64,000 nucleotides of DNA from Pseudomonas psychrophila HA-4 (GTDB lineage Bacteria > Pseudomonadota > Gammaproteobacteria > Pseudomonadales > Pseudomonadaceae). Made by a program: the position numbers and the translations under genes. The notes under the pieces are model-generated. The model was not told the DNA's origin and did no database searches. It worked only from the letters and a program-made list of their open reading frames with translations. Location: positions 62,001 to 126,000 of the forward strand of contig NZ_ALJC01000018.1 in assembly GCF_000282975.1 (NCBI RefSeq). Direction: 5' to 3'. Shown in pieces: positions 25,307 through 35,786 of this stretch; the first letter of the stretch is position 1; every line of letters begins with the position of its first letter.

Positions 25307-28300
25307 TTCGTGGTTTTAAAATAGCGGGCCTGGTGCTGTTGGCGTTGGTGCTGCTGGTGATTGCCAGCGTCGGTGTGATTGTGGGTACGCAAGCGGGCAG
25401 CCGCTGGGCGTTGGATCAAGTACCCGGTTTGCACGTGGATAACTTTGCCGGGCGCCTAGGTGCGCAATGGAGTGCCGATCACCTGTTGTGGGAGCAAGGC
25501 AGCAGTCGCGTCGAAGTCAGTCGGCCAATTTTTGCCTGGTCGCCCGGGTGCCTGATGCGAATGACGCTGTGTATCGATCAGTTGCAGGCAGATCAGGTCA
25601 CTCTGCAATTTCCGCCGAGTGAAGACAGCAGCAGCGGGCCGATTAGCTTGCCTGATCTCAAATTGCCGTTGGCGATTGAGGTGGGGGTGATCAAGGTCGG
25701 CAACGTGTTGTTCAACGGAGTTGAGCAGCTTAAGGGCATGCAGATGACCGCGCAGTGGACGGCCAAAGGGCTGCAAATTGACTCGGTGCAGATTGAACGC
25801 GAAGACCTGAGCGTGGACGTGTCTGGCCTGTTGCAGCCCAATGGCGATTGGCCGCTGACCTTGCAAGGTACCGTTAACCTGCCTGCACAAGACAACCAAC
25901 CGTGGGCGCTGGCGCTTAAGGTTGACGGTAATCTGCGGACAACGCTCAACCTCACCGCTGACAGCAGTGGTTATTTGGATGCTCATCTGAGTGGTGCTTT
26001 GGAGCCATTGGCCGAGAATCTCCCCGCGCAGGTCAACATCACCTCCGCGCAGTTCAAGGCCAGCAGTGAGCTGCCTGACACCTTGCAGCTCAATCAATTG
26101 GTGTTGTCGGCCAAAGGTGATCTCAAGGGCGGTTACGAGCTGAACGGCAGCGCCAGTTTGCCTGCCGAGCAAGCCCCCGTGAACCTGTTGCTCAAAGGTC
26201 GGGTGGATGCCAATGGCGCGCAAATCACGGCGCTGGATCTGACCGCTGGCGCGCAGCAACACCTGAAGTTATCCGGTCAGGTGGCGTGGCATTCAGGGTT
26301 GAGTGCCGAGGCCAAAGTCGACTGGCTGGAGTTTCCCTGGCACAACCTGTATCCGGTCATTGCCAAACCGGACGTCGACTTGCGCAAGCTTAGCGGCGAA
26401 GTCTCCTACACGGACGGCAAGTACCTAGGTAACGTCATGGCCGACCTTACCGGCCCGGCGGGGCCGTTCAGTGTCAGCAGCCCATTCAGTGGTGACCTCG
26501 AAAAAATCTTCTTGCCGCAACTGGAACTGGTCGCGGGCCAGGGTAAAGCCCGTGGTCATGCCAATGTGCAGTTTGCTGATGGAGTGGCCTGGGACACGGC
26601 GCTGGACCTCAGCGCGATCAACCCTGCGTATTGGGTGGCCGAGTTGCCTGGCACGTTGGCTGGCCCATTGCGCAGCACTGGTGAGTTCAAAAACGAGCGC
26701 CTTAAACTGGATGCCAACCTCGACCTTAAAGGCCGTCTGCGTGGCTTGCCAGCCATGCTTCAGGCCAAGGCTGTAGGCGAGGGCGAAGCTTGGACTGTCA
26801 GCGCGCTGGATATTCGTCTGGGGGACAACCGAATCAACGGCACCGCCAGCTTGCAGCAGCAAATCAAGGCTCAGCTTGAGCTGAACATGCCGCGACTGGG
26901 GCAGTTGTGGCCAGAGCTACGTGGGCAACTCACAGGTCGGGTCGACCTAGCGGGCACGCTCAAGGCGCCACAAGGCAAGGTCATGCTGCGAGGCCAGCAG
27001 TTGGCCTTTGCCGACAATCATCTGCAAAACCTGACGTTGGACGCGAACCTTGATCAGGCCCAGCGGGGTCGCATTGAGCTTAAAGGCAGCGGGATTCAAT
27101 CCGGTGATACTCAACTCGGAGTGCTGACAGTCAGTGGCAGTGGCGACATCAAGCGTCAACAACTGCAAGTGGGACTGCAAGGACCGATGCTGCAACTGGG
27201 GTTGGCACTGGACGGCGGCCTCGACAAGGACAACTGGCGTGGACGCTTGCTCAAGGGCGACATCAAGGCCGGCGGTCAGGCGTGGGTACTGCAAAACGCG
27301 GCACGGCTCGAACGTTTGGCAGATGGCCGGATCACCCTGGGTGCGCAATGCTGGGCTTCTGGCCCGGCCAGTCTGTGCACTGAAGAACAGCGCCTGATGC
27401 CTGATCCAAAACTGCGTTTGCACCTTAAACAGTTCCCGCTTGAGAGCCTCGCCGAATGGTTCCCCAAAGACTTTCAGTGGCAAGGGCAACTTAACGCTGA
27501 CATGGTGCTCGACATGCCAGCCAGCGGGCCTAAAGGTCAGGTGGTCGTGGATGCTAGCGGCGGCACCTTGCGCATTAAAGACAAAGGCCAGTGGATCGAC
27601 TTCCCGTATCAGGCCTTCAAATTAACCAGCAACCTGACCCCTAGCAGGGTCGACGCGCGGTTCGATTTTGATGGTGGAAAACTGGGCCAAGTGATGTTGG
27701 CGGCCCGCATAAACCCGCTGCCCAAAAATAAGCCGATCACGGGTGAATTCCGCCTGAGCGGGCTAGACGTGTCGGTGGTTCGTCCGTTTGCGCCGATGGT
27801 TGAAAAACTGACCGGGCAATTGAATGGTTCGGGTTCGATCACCGGCGGTTTGGTGGCGCCTCGTATCACGGGTGACGTGTCGCTTACGGGCGGTGAAATC
27901 TCTGGTCCCGAGCTACCGACTAGCTTTGAAAACCTTCAGCTCAAAGCCCACATCATGGGCGAAACCATGCAACTCGAGGGTGGCTGGACCAGCGGCAAGC
28001 AAGGCCAGGGCACCATCAGCGGCAACGTCGCCTGGGGCCAAGCGATGGCGGTGAATATAGTGCTCAAGGGCAATCAGTTGCCAGTGACAGTTGAGCCTTA
28101 CGCCAAACTGGAGGTGGCCCCGGACCTGAGAATCTCCCTTAAGCCGGACAACACCTTGTTGATCGCGGGCACGGTGAACATCCCCAAAGGAGAGATCACC
28201 GTGCGCGAGCTGCCGCCATCAACAGTCAAGGTGTCGGATGACACGGTGATCGTGGGGCAACAAACGGACGATGAGTCGGGTTCGCCTCCAATGGTGGTCG

Positions 28301-28983
28301 ACATGGACATCACGGTGGTCGTGGGCCAAGAGTTGCTGACCTTCTCAGGCTTTGGCCTGAACGCAGACTTGGCGGGGCAGGTTCATATTGGCAATGACAT
28401 GGACACCCGTGGCGAGTTGCGCCTGAACAATGGCCGTTACCGTGCCTATGGCCAGAAACTGACCATTCGCCGGGCGCGGCTATTATTCGCCGGGCCGATT
28501 GATCAGCCGTACCTCGACATTGAAGCCGTCCGCCAGACCGACAACGTGATCGCCGGGATTCGCCTCACGGGCAGTGCTGAGCAGCCGACCACACAAGTCT
28601 TTTCCGAGCCGGCCATGAGCCAGGAGCAGGCGTTGTCCTACTTGATTCTAGGCCGACCACTGACCGGTACTGGCGAGGACGAAAACATGCTGGCGCAAGC
28701 TGCGCTCGGGTTGGGATTAATGGGCAGTTCGGGCATTACCACCAGTTTGGCCAACCACCTTGGGCTTAAGGATTTTGAGTTGGACACCCAAGGCAGTGGC
28801 AATAACACCGCTGTGGTGGCCAGCGGCAAGATCAACGAACGGCTGAGTGTGCGCTATGGGTATGGGGTGTTTGAGCCGGCCAGTACCATCGCCTTGCGAT
28901 ACAAACTGAGCAAGCGGGTGTATGTCGAAGTGGCGAGTGGCTTGGCGAGTTCGTTGGATATTTTCTACAAGCGCGACTTCTAA
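25303..28983 (+). CDS. tamB: Translocation and assembly module subunit TamB
   Basis: A 1226-residue inner-membrane-anchored protein that spans the periplasm and partners with TamA. One N-terminal transmembrane helix (IAGLVLLALVLLVIASVGVIV) is followed by a very long beta-rich (AsmA/DUF490-like) body that forms a hydrophobic groove, and the conserved C-terminal TamB domain (about 880-1226; NGRYRAYGQKLTIRRARLLFAGPIDQPYLDIEAVR motif region). The start is the GTG at 25303, overlapping the tamA stop as GTGA, a sign of translational coupling. Length is in the normal range. Confidence 0.95.
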   Translation: MIRGFKIAGLVLLALVLLVIASVGVIVGTQAGSRWALDQVPGLHVDNFAGRLGAQWSADHLLWEQGSSRVEVSRPIFAWSPGCLMRMTLCIDQLQADQVTLQFPPSEDSSSGPISLPDLKLPLAIEVGVIKVGNVLFNGVEQLKGMQMTAQWTAKGLQIDSVQIEREDLSVDVSGLLQPNGDWPLTLQGTVNLPAQDNQPWALALKVDGNLRTTLNLTADSSGYLDAHLSGALEPLAENLPAQVNITSAQFKASSELPDTLQLNQLVLSAKGDLKGGYELNGSASLPAEQAPVNLLLKGRVDANGAQITALDLTAGAQQHLKLSGQVAWHSGLSAEAKVDWLEFPWHNLYPVIAKPDVDLRKLSGEVSYTDGKYLGNVMADLTGPAGPFSVSSPFSGDLEKIFLPQLELVAGQGKARGHANVQFADGVAWDTALDLSAINPAYWVAELPGTLAGPLRSTGEFKNERLKLDANLDLKGRLRGLPAMLQAKAVGEGEAWTVSALDIRLGDNRINGTASLQQQIKAQLELNMPRLGQLWPELRGQLTGRVDLAGTLKAPQGKVMLRGQQLAFADNHLQNLTLDANLDQAQRGRIELKGSGIQSGDTQLGVLTVSGSGDIKRQQLQVGLQGPMLQLGLALDGGLDKDNWRGRLLKGDIKAGGQAWVLQNAARLERLADGRITLGAQCWASGPASLCTEEQRLMPDPKLRLHLKQFPLESLAEWFPKDFQWQGQLNADMVLDMPASGPKGQVVVDASGGTLRIKDKGQWIDFPYQAFKLTSNLTPSRVDARFDFDGGKLGQVMLAARINPLPKNKPITGEFRLSGLDVSVVRPFAPMVEKLTGQLNGSGSITGGLVAPRITGDVSLTGGEISGPELPTSFENLQLKAHIMGETMQLEGGWTSGKQGQGTISGNVAWGQAMAVNIVLKGNQLPVTVEPYAKLEVAPDLRISLKPDNTLLIAGTVNIPKGEITVRELPPSTVKVSDDTVIVGQQTDDESGSPPMVVDMDITVVVGQELLTFSGFGLNADLAGQVHIGNDMDTRGELRLNNGRYRAYGQKLTIRRARLLFAGPIDQPYLDIEAVRQTDNVIAGIRLTGSAEQPTTQVFSEPAMSQEQALSYLILGRPLTGTGEDENMLAQAALGLGLMGSSGITTSLANHLGLKDFELDTQGSGNNTAVVASGKINERLSVRYGYGVFEPASTIALRYKLSKRVYVEVASGLASSLDIFYKRDF

Positions 28984-28992
28984 ATCAAAAGC

Positions 28993-29012
28993 CCCTCTCC
29001 TTCGGGAGAGGG
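28993..29012. terminator. Terminator-like hairpin between tamB and the aldo/keto reductase
   Basis: CCCTCTCC-TTCG-GGAGAGGG, a stable UUCG tetraloop stem, in the gap between convergent genes. A near relative lies at 40819. The T tract is weak. Confidence 0.65.
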
Positions 29013-29028
29013 CTGGGTGAGGGTTGCT

Positions 29029-30024
<996 letters not shown>

Positions 30025-30135
30025 GCGAGGTGCTCCTGAATGAGGGTGACGCTATTGTTGACCTCGACACCTGCAAGATAAACCGGGTAAAAACGCTATC
30101 ACTATTCGTTTTTTCTAAACAATAAGGTGGGAGAC

Positions 30136-31041
30136 ATGGACCGATTCAACGCGATGCTGGTCTTCACCCGCATTGTCGAGTTGGGTGGTTTTGCAAAGGC
30201 GGCCGACAGCCTGCATATGCCTCGGGCTTCTGTGACGGTATTGATCAAACAATTGGAATCACATCTGGGTGTGCAACTGTTGCATCGCACCACGCGGCAG
30301 GTGAGTCCGACGCTGGATGGTGCGGCGTATTACCAGCGCTGTGTTCGGCTGTTGTCAGACCTTGAAGAGTCCGAGGGGCTGTTCCGGGGCAGTCAACCCA
30401 AGGGCACGCTGCGGGTCGAGATGCCGTCAGCGGTAGGGCGTTTGGTGGTGTTCCCGGCGTTGCAGGAGTTTACCCGGCGTTATCCGCTGATCGAGTTAGA
30501 AGTCGGCCTTAATGATCGACCGGTGGACTTGATTCGTGAGGGCGTTGATTGCGTGATTCGCGGGGGGCTGACCTTGGATGATTCGCTGGTGGCGCGGCCC
30601 TTGGTGTTGATGGATCAAATGACCTGCGCCAGCCCAGGTTACTTGCATAGCCACGCAGAGCCGCATTCGCTGGAAGACTTGAGCGGGCATCAGATGATCG
30701 AATATTTTTCCAGCGCCTCTGGCAAGCGCTACGGACTGGAGTTTCAGATTGGCGATGAGGTGCGTTTGATCGACTTGCCCAAGCAAGTGTCGGTCAACAG
30801 CGCAGAAGGGTATCTGGCGGCGTGTACTGCCGGTTACGGCTTGGTCCAAACACCGTGTTATCACGTGGCGCAGCTGGTTCGCGATGGGCTTTTGCAAGAA
30901 GTGTTAAACGATTGTCTGCCGCCGCGTCTGGCATTGACCGCACTGTATCCACCGCATCGGCAACTGTCGCCGCGAGTGCGTGTGTTTGTCGATTGGTTGG
31001 TGGACCTGTGCAGCCGGCCCGACAGCGGTTTCACGCGTTAA
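30136..31041 (+). CDS. LysR-family regulator
   Basis: A 301-residue LysR protein of the group starting MDRFNAMLVFTRIVELGGFAKAAD, typical of repressor-like LysR proteins beside aldo/keto reductases. HTH at about 15-60 (LHMPRASVTVLIKQLESHLG), effector domain from about 90. The ATG at 30136 has an AAGGTGGGAG ribosome site. The 111-base gap to the divergent reductase gene is the likely operator region. Effector unknown. Confidence 0.9.
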   Translation: MDRFNAMLVFTRIVELGGFAKAADSLHMPRASVTVLIKQLESHLGVQLLHRTTRQVSPTLDGAAYYQRCVRLLSDLEESEGLFRGSQPKGTLRVEMPSAVGRLVVFPALQEFTRRYPLIELEVGLNDRPVDLIREGVDCVIRGGLTLDDSLVARPLVLMDQMTCASPGYLHSHAEPHSLEDLSGHQMIEYFSSASGKRYGLEFQIGDEVRLIDLPKQVSVNSAEGYLAACTAGYGLVQTPCYHVAQLVRDGLLQEVLNDCLPPRLALTALYPPHRQLSPRVRVFVDWLVDLCSRPDSGFTR

Positions 31042-31046
31042 ACGAA

Positions 31047-31113
31047 CTGTAGCGGGCTCTCCTCGTGATCTCTTGATCGCTTAAAAGATCGTGAGGCAAG
31101 TCCGCTGCTACAG
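31047..31113. repeat. REP-like inverted repeat
   Basis: CTGTAGC (31047-31053) and GCTACAG (31107-31113) bound GATCTCTTGATCGCTTAAAAGATC with GTGA/GAGGCAAG internal arms, the same family as the repeats at 15969, 34551, 51121 and 57181. Confidence 0.7.
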
Positions 31114-31124
31114 GTGAGTCGGCT

Positions 31125-31259
31125 TTAACGGTGGTAATACCCAGGGCCGCCCTCGTAGTAGCGGTGATCGTTATGCCATCCATGACCAGGAAAAAACACG
31201 CATCCGCTCATGGCCAAGATGAGCAGCAGCGGTACCAGCCGTGTGACTCGACGTAACAT
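31125..31259 (-). CDS. Small lipoprotein, 44 residues
   Basis: A short ORF, ATG at 31259 to TAA at 31125. It encodes a basic N-terminus (MLRRVTRL), a hydrophobic core, a lipobox LAMSGC with the acylated Cys at residue 20, then a 24-residue Gly/His/Tyr-rich tail (GHGWHNDHRYYEGGPGYYHR). Such small, His/Tyr-tailed lipoproteins are common in Pseudomonas and uncharacterised. The lipobox and reading frame support a real gene. The His-rich tail could bind metal; that is a guess. Confidence 0.75.
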   Translation of the reverse strand: MLRRVTRLVPLLLILAMSGCVFFPGHGWHNDHRYYEGGPGYYHR

Positions 31260-31377
31260 GTGTACATCCTCATGGTTAGAGCGGGTGGCAGCTAAAAAGC
31301 TTCCCCGGCTGTAAGATGAGACCTTGTTTGTTTCAATTCATCTCCGTTAATCCAGCCTATTTTTTCAGGAACAAGTA

Positions 31378-31566
31378 ATGACTCCTAAGCAACGTTTGGC
31401 ATATTCGATTCTGATCGCCGTGGTGGTACTGGGCATCATGTTTGGTCTTTCGTACTTGCAAAACACCGGCGTGATCAACGAAAAAACCTTCCAGTACATC
31501 GCCATTGGCGTGGCTGTAGTGGTGGTAGTGATCAATGGCATCATGCGCCGCAAGACCAAGCTTTAA
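31378..31566 (+). CDS. Small two-helix inner-membrane protein
   Basis: A 62-residue protein with two predicted membrane helices (residues about 8-26, LAYSILIAVVVLGIMFGLS, and 39-55, FQYIAIGVAVVVVVING) and a basic end (MRRKTKL) that should stay in the cytoplasm. Start ATG at 31378 after AGGAACAAGTA. Its stop overlaps the end of the convergent Fur-like gene by four bases. Conserved in form among Pseudomonas from memory; no function known. Confidence 0.7.
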   Translation: MTPKQRLAYSILIAVVVLGIMFGLSYLQNTGVINEKTFQYIAIGVAVVVVVINGIMRRKTKL

Positions 31567-31949
31567 GCCTCGATTTTACCCATCAGCACGGCTTCAGCCT
31601 GTGGATGCAGGCTGTAGCTTTTATCGCTGTTGAGCACCACGACGCCTTCACTGCATAACCGTTTGAGTACCTCGCGGACGCTCAAAAACGACAGCGGAAT
31701 ATCCAGGGCCAGCAAATGGCTGTGCATACCGCGCACGCCCAATCGGCGATCATTTCCAGCGGCTGTCACCAGTGCATCAATGACCTTGAGTCGCACCAGG
31801 CTGGTACGCAGCCCAAAGCATTTGAGTAAGTGGCGGATCCGTTCATTACCTTGCAACGGCGCAAGCGCTTTTAGTAGCCCAGGATCGGGTTGAAAAGCGG
31901 TGTCGCGATGCTGTGGGTGGCCATCCGTTGGCAGTTGCGGGTTTTGCAT
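31563..31949 (-). CDS. Fur-like winged-helix protein (PA2384-type)
   Basis: A 128-residue protein. The middle (GLRTSLVRLKVIDALV … LSFLSVREVLKRLCSEGVVVLN) has the layout of the Fur N-terminal winged helix, but the C-terminal dimer/metal domain with the HHDHxxC and Cys-X2-Cys motifs is missing. The ATG at 31949 has an AAGGAG site eight bases upstream. In PAO1 a similar gene (PA2384) lies next to pvdQ, as here, and the position links it to iron regulation. The DNA targets are unknown. Confidence 0.78.
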   Translation of the reverse strand: MQNPQLPTDGHPQHRDTAFQPDPGLLKALAPLQGNERIRHLLKCFGLRTSLVRLKVIDALVTAAGNDRRLGVRGMHSHLLALDIPLSFLSVREVLKRLCSEGVVVLNSDKSYSLHPQAEAVLMGKIEA

Positions 31950-32113
31950 GCAAAAACTCCTTTTCAGAGCCTGATCAGGAAAATAAAAAAGCGCTCTTAT
32001 GTAACTAGACGAATGAGCGGCGTAAATCATGAACATTCACATGTAGAAAATTTGTCGTGAATGACTCTCAATTGCGAAACAACCCTGACTGGATAAGGGT
32101 TTCAAGCGATTAT

Positions 32114-32136
32114 TAAATTTTTTTCATCCGGCTCGT
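32114..32136 (+). promoter_or_regulatory. Off-spacing iron-starvation box before pvdQ
   Basis: TAAAT (32114-32118) and CGT (32134-32136) are 15 bases apart; PvdS boxes normally have 16 or 17. It lies about 80 bases before the pvdQ start, the expected distance. Confidence 0.4.
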
Positions 32137-32216
32137 TTTAGTAGAGACATTTGCCGGGTGATGTTTTCAATGGAGTGAGCGGCCGGGCTTTTTGTAATGA
32201 ACGAAAAGGAGTCCGA

Positions 32217-34535
32217 GTGATCATTTCCAAACCGTTGAGCAAGACGTGTTTTGCCGTGCTGTGCCTAGGGCTGAGCATGAATCTGAGCCTGCCTGTGCTG
32301 GCACAAACGCCTGCCACTGATGTGCGTGCAGACATCCGCCGCACCACGTTTGGCGTGCCGCATATTCGCGCTGCCGATGAACGCGGGCTGGGCTACGGGA
32401 TTGGTTACGCTTACGCCCAAGACAACCTGTGCCTGCTGGCCAACGAGGTGGTGACCGTCAACGGCGAGCGCTCGAAATACTTCGGCCCTCAACAACTGAC
32501 GCTAGACGAACGCGATAACCTGTCCAGCGATGTGTTTTTTACCTGGCTCAACAACCCCGAGGCGGTGGCTGCCTTTTGGCAGGCGCAAACCCCCGAGGTA
32601 CGCGATCTGGTCGAGGGGTATGTGGCGGGATTTAACCGCCAACTCAGCGAGCGTAATGGGCTGCCCGCACAATGCGACAACGCCTCTGTGCGGCCGATCA
32701 CAGCGTTGGACTTGGTCAAGTTGACGCGTCGTTTGTTGGTAGAAGGTGGCGTAGGTCAGTTTGCTGAAGCCTTGGTGGCGGCCACTCCACCGCAACCCGC
32801 CTCGGCACAGATCAGCCGCCCAGCGGGTAGTTTCCAAGTAGCCGCCGAACGGATGCAGCGTTTTGCCTTGGACCGCGGCAGCAACGCCGTCGCGATTGGC
32901 AGCGGCCGTTCGCAAACGGGCCACTCGATGCTGCTGGCCAACCCGCATTTTCCGTGGGTGGGCGGCATGCGTTTTTATCAGATGCACCTGACCATCCCCG
33001 GCAAGCTGGACGTGATGGGCGCGGCCCTGCCGGGCTTACCGATGATCAACATCGGCTTTAACCCGCACGTGGCTTGGACCCACACGGTCGACACGTCCAA
33101 ACACTTCACCGTGTACCGACTTGAACTCGACCCCAAGGACCCCACGCGCTACCTACTCGATGGCCAGTCGCGAGCGCTCGACAGAGACACCGTTACGGTC
33201 AGCGTCAAACAGGCTGACGGCAGCCTTCAGCCCGTGTCGCGAACGCTCTACAGTTCGGTGTTCGGCCCCATCGTGCAATGGCCTGGCCGAATGGATTGGG
33301 ATAATCACGTAGCGTTCAGCCTGCGCGATGCCAACCTGCACAATGACCGCGTGTTGCAGCAGTGGTACGCGATGAACCACGCCAGCAGCCTCGATGATTT
33401 GCAGGCGTCTGTGAGTACGATTCAGGGCATTCCATGGGTCAACACCGTGGCGGTGGATGACGGGGGGCAAGCACTGTACCTAAACCTGTCGGTGGTGCCG
33501 TATGTCGACGCGGCCAAACTGACCGCGTGCAGCGATCCGCGTGCCGGCCTTGAGATCATTCTGCTCGACGGCAGCCGCAGTGCCTGTGACTGGACTGTTG
33601 ATCCGAGTGCGGCACAGCCGGGTATTTACCCTGCGAGCAAACTGCCGCAATTGCGCCGCGACGATTACGTTCAGCATTCCAATGACTCGGCCTGGATGGC
33701 TAACCCTAATGCGCCACTGACCGGCTTTTCGCCGCTGATTAGCCAAGACAGCCTGCCGCTGGGGCCACGTGCGCGTTTTGCCTTGCAACGTTTGAGTCAG
33801 CCGGGCGCCATCAGCGTGTCGGACCTGCAAGGCCTTGTGATGGACGATCAGGTGTACTTGGCGGGGCAGGTCATGCCAGACCTGCTGGCATTCTGTGATG
33901 ACGCCTTGAACGCTGGACAAGCACCCTTGGCGTCGGTGTGTACGAGCCTCAACGCGTGGGATCAACACGCGAACCTCAACAGCGGGATTGGCCTGGTGCA
34001 TTTCCAAAACATCATGGCGCATCTGTCTGAGGTGCCGGATGTGTGGCGGGTGCCGTTTAACCCGGCAGACCCGCAACACACGCCGCGCGGCCTGAGTTTA
34101 GATAAGCCTGCGGTGGTCAAGGCGGTGCGTGAGGCGTTTATGGATTCGGCTGCAAAAGTGGCTGAAGAGGGTTTAAAGCCCGACGTGACCTGGGGTGAGA
34201 TCCAAGTGGTCAGCAGTGGCGGCCAGCAGGTCCCGATTCACGGCGGTCCTGCGGCCCTGGGTGTGTACAACGCCATGCAAAGCGTGCCGAGCGGGGATGG
34301 CAAGCGAGAAGTGGTTAGCGGTACCAGCTATTTGCAAACCGTGACCTTTGACGAACATGGGCCACATGCCCAAGGTTTACTGGCCTTCTCGATCTCCAGC
34401 GACCCGGCTTCAAAGCATTCGCGGGATCAGACTCAAGCATTCTCGAAAAAACAGTGGCAGCCGTTACCGTTTACCGAAGCGCAGATCAAGGCTGATCCGA
34501 ATTACCAACTGACCCAAATAAAAGGGGCTCTGTAA
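32217..34535 (+). CDS. pvdQ: PvdQ-type Ntn-hydrolase acylase (pyoverdine maturation / AHL acylase)
   Basis: Periplasmic acylase that removes the fatty-acyl tail from the pyoverdine precursor and can cleave long-chain acyl-homoserine lactones. The 772-residue precursor has a signal peptide (about 1-28), an alpha chain, a spacer, and the autoprocessing site before Ser222 in DRGSNAVAIG; that Ser becomes the N-terminal nucleophile of the beta chain. Other marks: HVAWTHTVDTSKHF (about 280), and SNDSAWMANPNAPLTG with the catalytic Asn. The start is the GTG at 32217, five bases after AAAGGAG. QuiP-type acylases are similar, but neighbours favour PvdQ. Confidence 0.88.
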   Translation: MIISKPLSKTCFAVLCLGLSMNLSLPVLAQTPATDVRADIRRTTFGVPHIRAADERGLGYGIGYAYAQDNLCLLANEVVTVNGERSKYFGPQQLTLDERDNLSSDVFFTWLNNPEAVAAFWQAQTPEVRDLVEGYVAGFNRQLSERNGLPAQCDNASVRPITALDLVKLTRRLLVEGGVGQFAEALVAATPPQPASAQISRPAGSFQVAAERMQRFALDRGSNAVAIGSGRSQTGHSMLLANPHFPWVGGMRFYQMHLTIPGKLDVMGAALPGLPMINIGFNPHVAWTHTVDTSKHFTVYRLELDPKDPTRYLLDGQSRALDRDTVTVSVKQADGSLQPVSRTLYSSVFGPIVQWPGRMDWDNHVAFSLRDANLHNDRVLQQWYAMNHASSLDDLQASVSTIQGIPWVNTVAVDDGGQALYLNLSVVPYVDAAKLTACSDPRAGLEIILLDGSRSACDWTVDPSAAQPGIYPASKLPQLRRDDYVQHSNDSAWMANPNAPLTGFSPLISQDSLPLGPRARFALQRLSQPGAISVSDLQGLVMDDQVYLAGQVMPDLLAFCDDALNAGQAPLASVCTSLNAWDQHANLNSGIGLVHFQNIMAHLSEVPDVWRVPFNPADPQHTPRGLSLDKPAVVKAVREAFMDSAAKVAEEGLKPDVTWGEIQVVSSGGQQVPIHGGPAALGVYNAMQSVPSGDGKREVVSGTSYLQTVTFDEHGPHAQGLLAFSISSDPASKHSRDQTQAFSKKQWQPLPFTEAQIKADPNYQLTQIKGAL

Positions 34536-34550
34536 CCGCTTATTTGGACC

Positions 34551-34613
34551 TTGGAGCGAGCTTGCTTCGCGATCTTTTGATCGTTTAAAAGACCGCGAGC
34601 AAGCGTGCTCCAA
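34551..34613. repeat. REP-like inverted repeat
   Basis: TTGGAGC / GCTCCAA ends with GATCTTTTGATCGTTTAAAAGACC centre, between the convergent pvdQ and fpvR genes. Confidence 0.75.
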
Positions 34614-34622
34614 CAGTTGATT

Positions 34623-35624
34623 TCAGCCGCGGGGCAGGGAGTTGATGACCGGTGTTCCGTTCTGGCTTACGCTCACGTACACCGGTAATACCTTGGGCAG
34701 AGACGCCGCTAGGTTGGGGATTTCCTGGGTCTTGAATACGCCCCCGATGCGCAATTGGCCAGTGGCGTTGTCTGCCAGCGCCAGCGGTGTACTGAGGTAG
34801 CGGTTGATCAATGGCAAGGCGTCGGCGAGTGTCAGGTTGTCCAGAATCAGCTTGCCGCTGCGCCAAGCCAGATCAGGCGCGTTGGCGTAGGTCTGGCTGA
34901 TTTGCGGCGCGTCGTCCCCTGCCTTGAAGCGGGCCTGCATCCCAGGCTCCAGGCGCAAGCCGTCGCCACTCAGGTTTTTGTTACTGGTCACCAGCACCGA
35001 GCCTTCAAGCAGCGTGACACGCACCTGATCTTCGTACATCCACACATTGAACTGGGTACCGGTGACCCGGATTCGCCCGTCGGCCGCCTGAACCACAAAC
35101 GGGTGAGTGACATCGTGACTGACCTTGAAAAACGCCTCACCCTTGCTCAGGGTGACGTGGCGCTGGTCTTTGTAATCGCTGAAGGTCAGTTGTGTGCTCA
35201 GGTTTAATTCAACCTCGCTACCATCGGGCAGGGTCACGTTGCGCACGCTAGTGCCTGCTTCTAGGCGCTCGTATGAGCTGGGTATCCAGCCGAGTTGCCA
35301 GCCGCTGTAGGCGGCCAGGGGCACGGCGACCACAGCGATAGCTGCTGCAATACCCAGCTGTTGCCAAGTGCTGCGACGAGGTGCGCGGGCCAGTGCAATC
35401 ACTGGCGCGGGCGTCGGCGCTGTAGGCGGCAAATGCTCGCTAACATCCCAGATGTCGAGCATGGCTTCATATTCAAATGCATGCAGAGGATTTGCGTTTA
35501 GCCACACAGCGAAAGCCTCACGTTCCTGCTCGGTGCAATCGGGCTCGTGCAGACGCATACACCACTGGGCCGCAGCTTCAGTGATGGCATCGTATTCAGC
35601 TTCTGTGAGGCGTGTTTCGCTCAT
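34623..35624 (-). CDS. fpvR: FpvR-type anti-sigma factor / transmembrane sensor
   Basis: Inner-membrane FecR-family protein of 333 residues that in P. aeruginosa holds PvdS and FpvI inactive until ferripyoverdine signals through FpvA. N-terminal cytoplasmic domain (about 1-85; TEAEYDAITEAAAQWCMRLH and the FAVWLNANPLHAFEYEAM motif), one membrane helix (about 90-110, LGIAAAIAVVAVPLAAYSG), then periplasmic FecR domain (GTSVRNVTLPDGSEVELNLSTQ, VTGTQFNVW) and an STN-like C-terminus. The FpvR name comes from the pvdQ neighbour and the pvd genes nearby. It is about 10 kb from its sigma partner fpvI. Confidence 0.85.
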   Translation of the reverse strand: MSETRLTEAEYDAITEAAAQWCMRLHEPDCTEQEREAFAVWLNANPLHAFEYEAMLDIWDVSEHLPPTAPTPAPVIALARAPRRSTWQQLGIAAAIAVVAVPLAAYSGWQLGWIPSSYERLEAGTSVRNVTLPDGSEVELNLSTQLTFSDYKDQRHVTLSKGEAFFKVSHDVTHPFVVQAADGRIRVTGTQFNVWMYEDQVRVTLLEGSVLVTSNKNLSGDGLRLEPGMQARFKAGDDAPQISQTYANAPDLAWRSGKLILDNLTLADALPLINRYLSTPLALADNATGQLRIGGVFKTQEIPNLAASLPKVLPVYVSVSQNGTPVINSLPRG

Positions 35625-35786
35625 TTGCGCTCCTTGGTGCGGTGCATTCTAACCCTGCGCTTGCGCTTACGAGAACATGAGCCATGTCAAAAGGAGATCA
35701 TTTAGCCTTATGCCTGGACTTTTCTCTGCTACGGTTATTTCGGCGATTGGTTACCAGACGCAACATCAATTAATGGAGTTAAGAAA

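Noticed and set aside
25456..26262. 268-codon antisense ORF in tamB
   Set aside because: TamB reads through without interruption; the antisense frame is a shadow.
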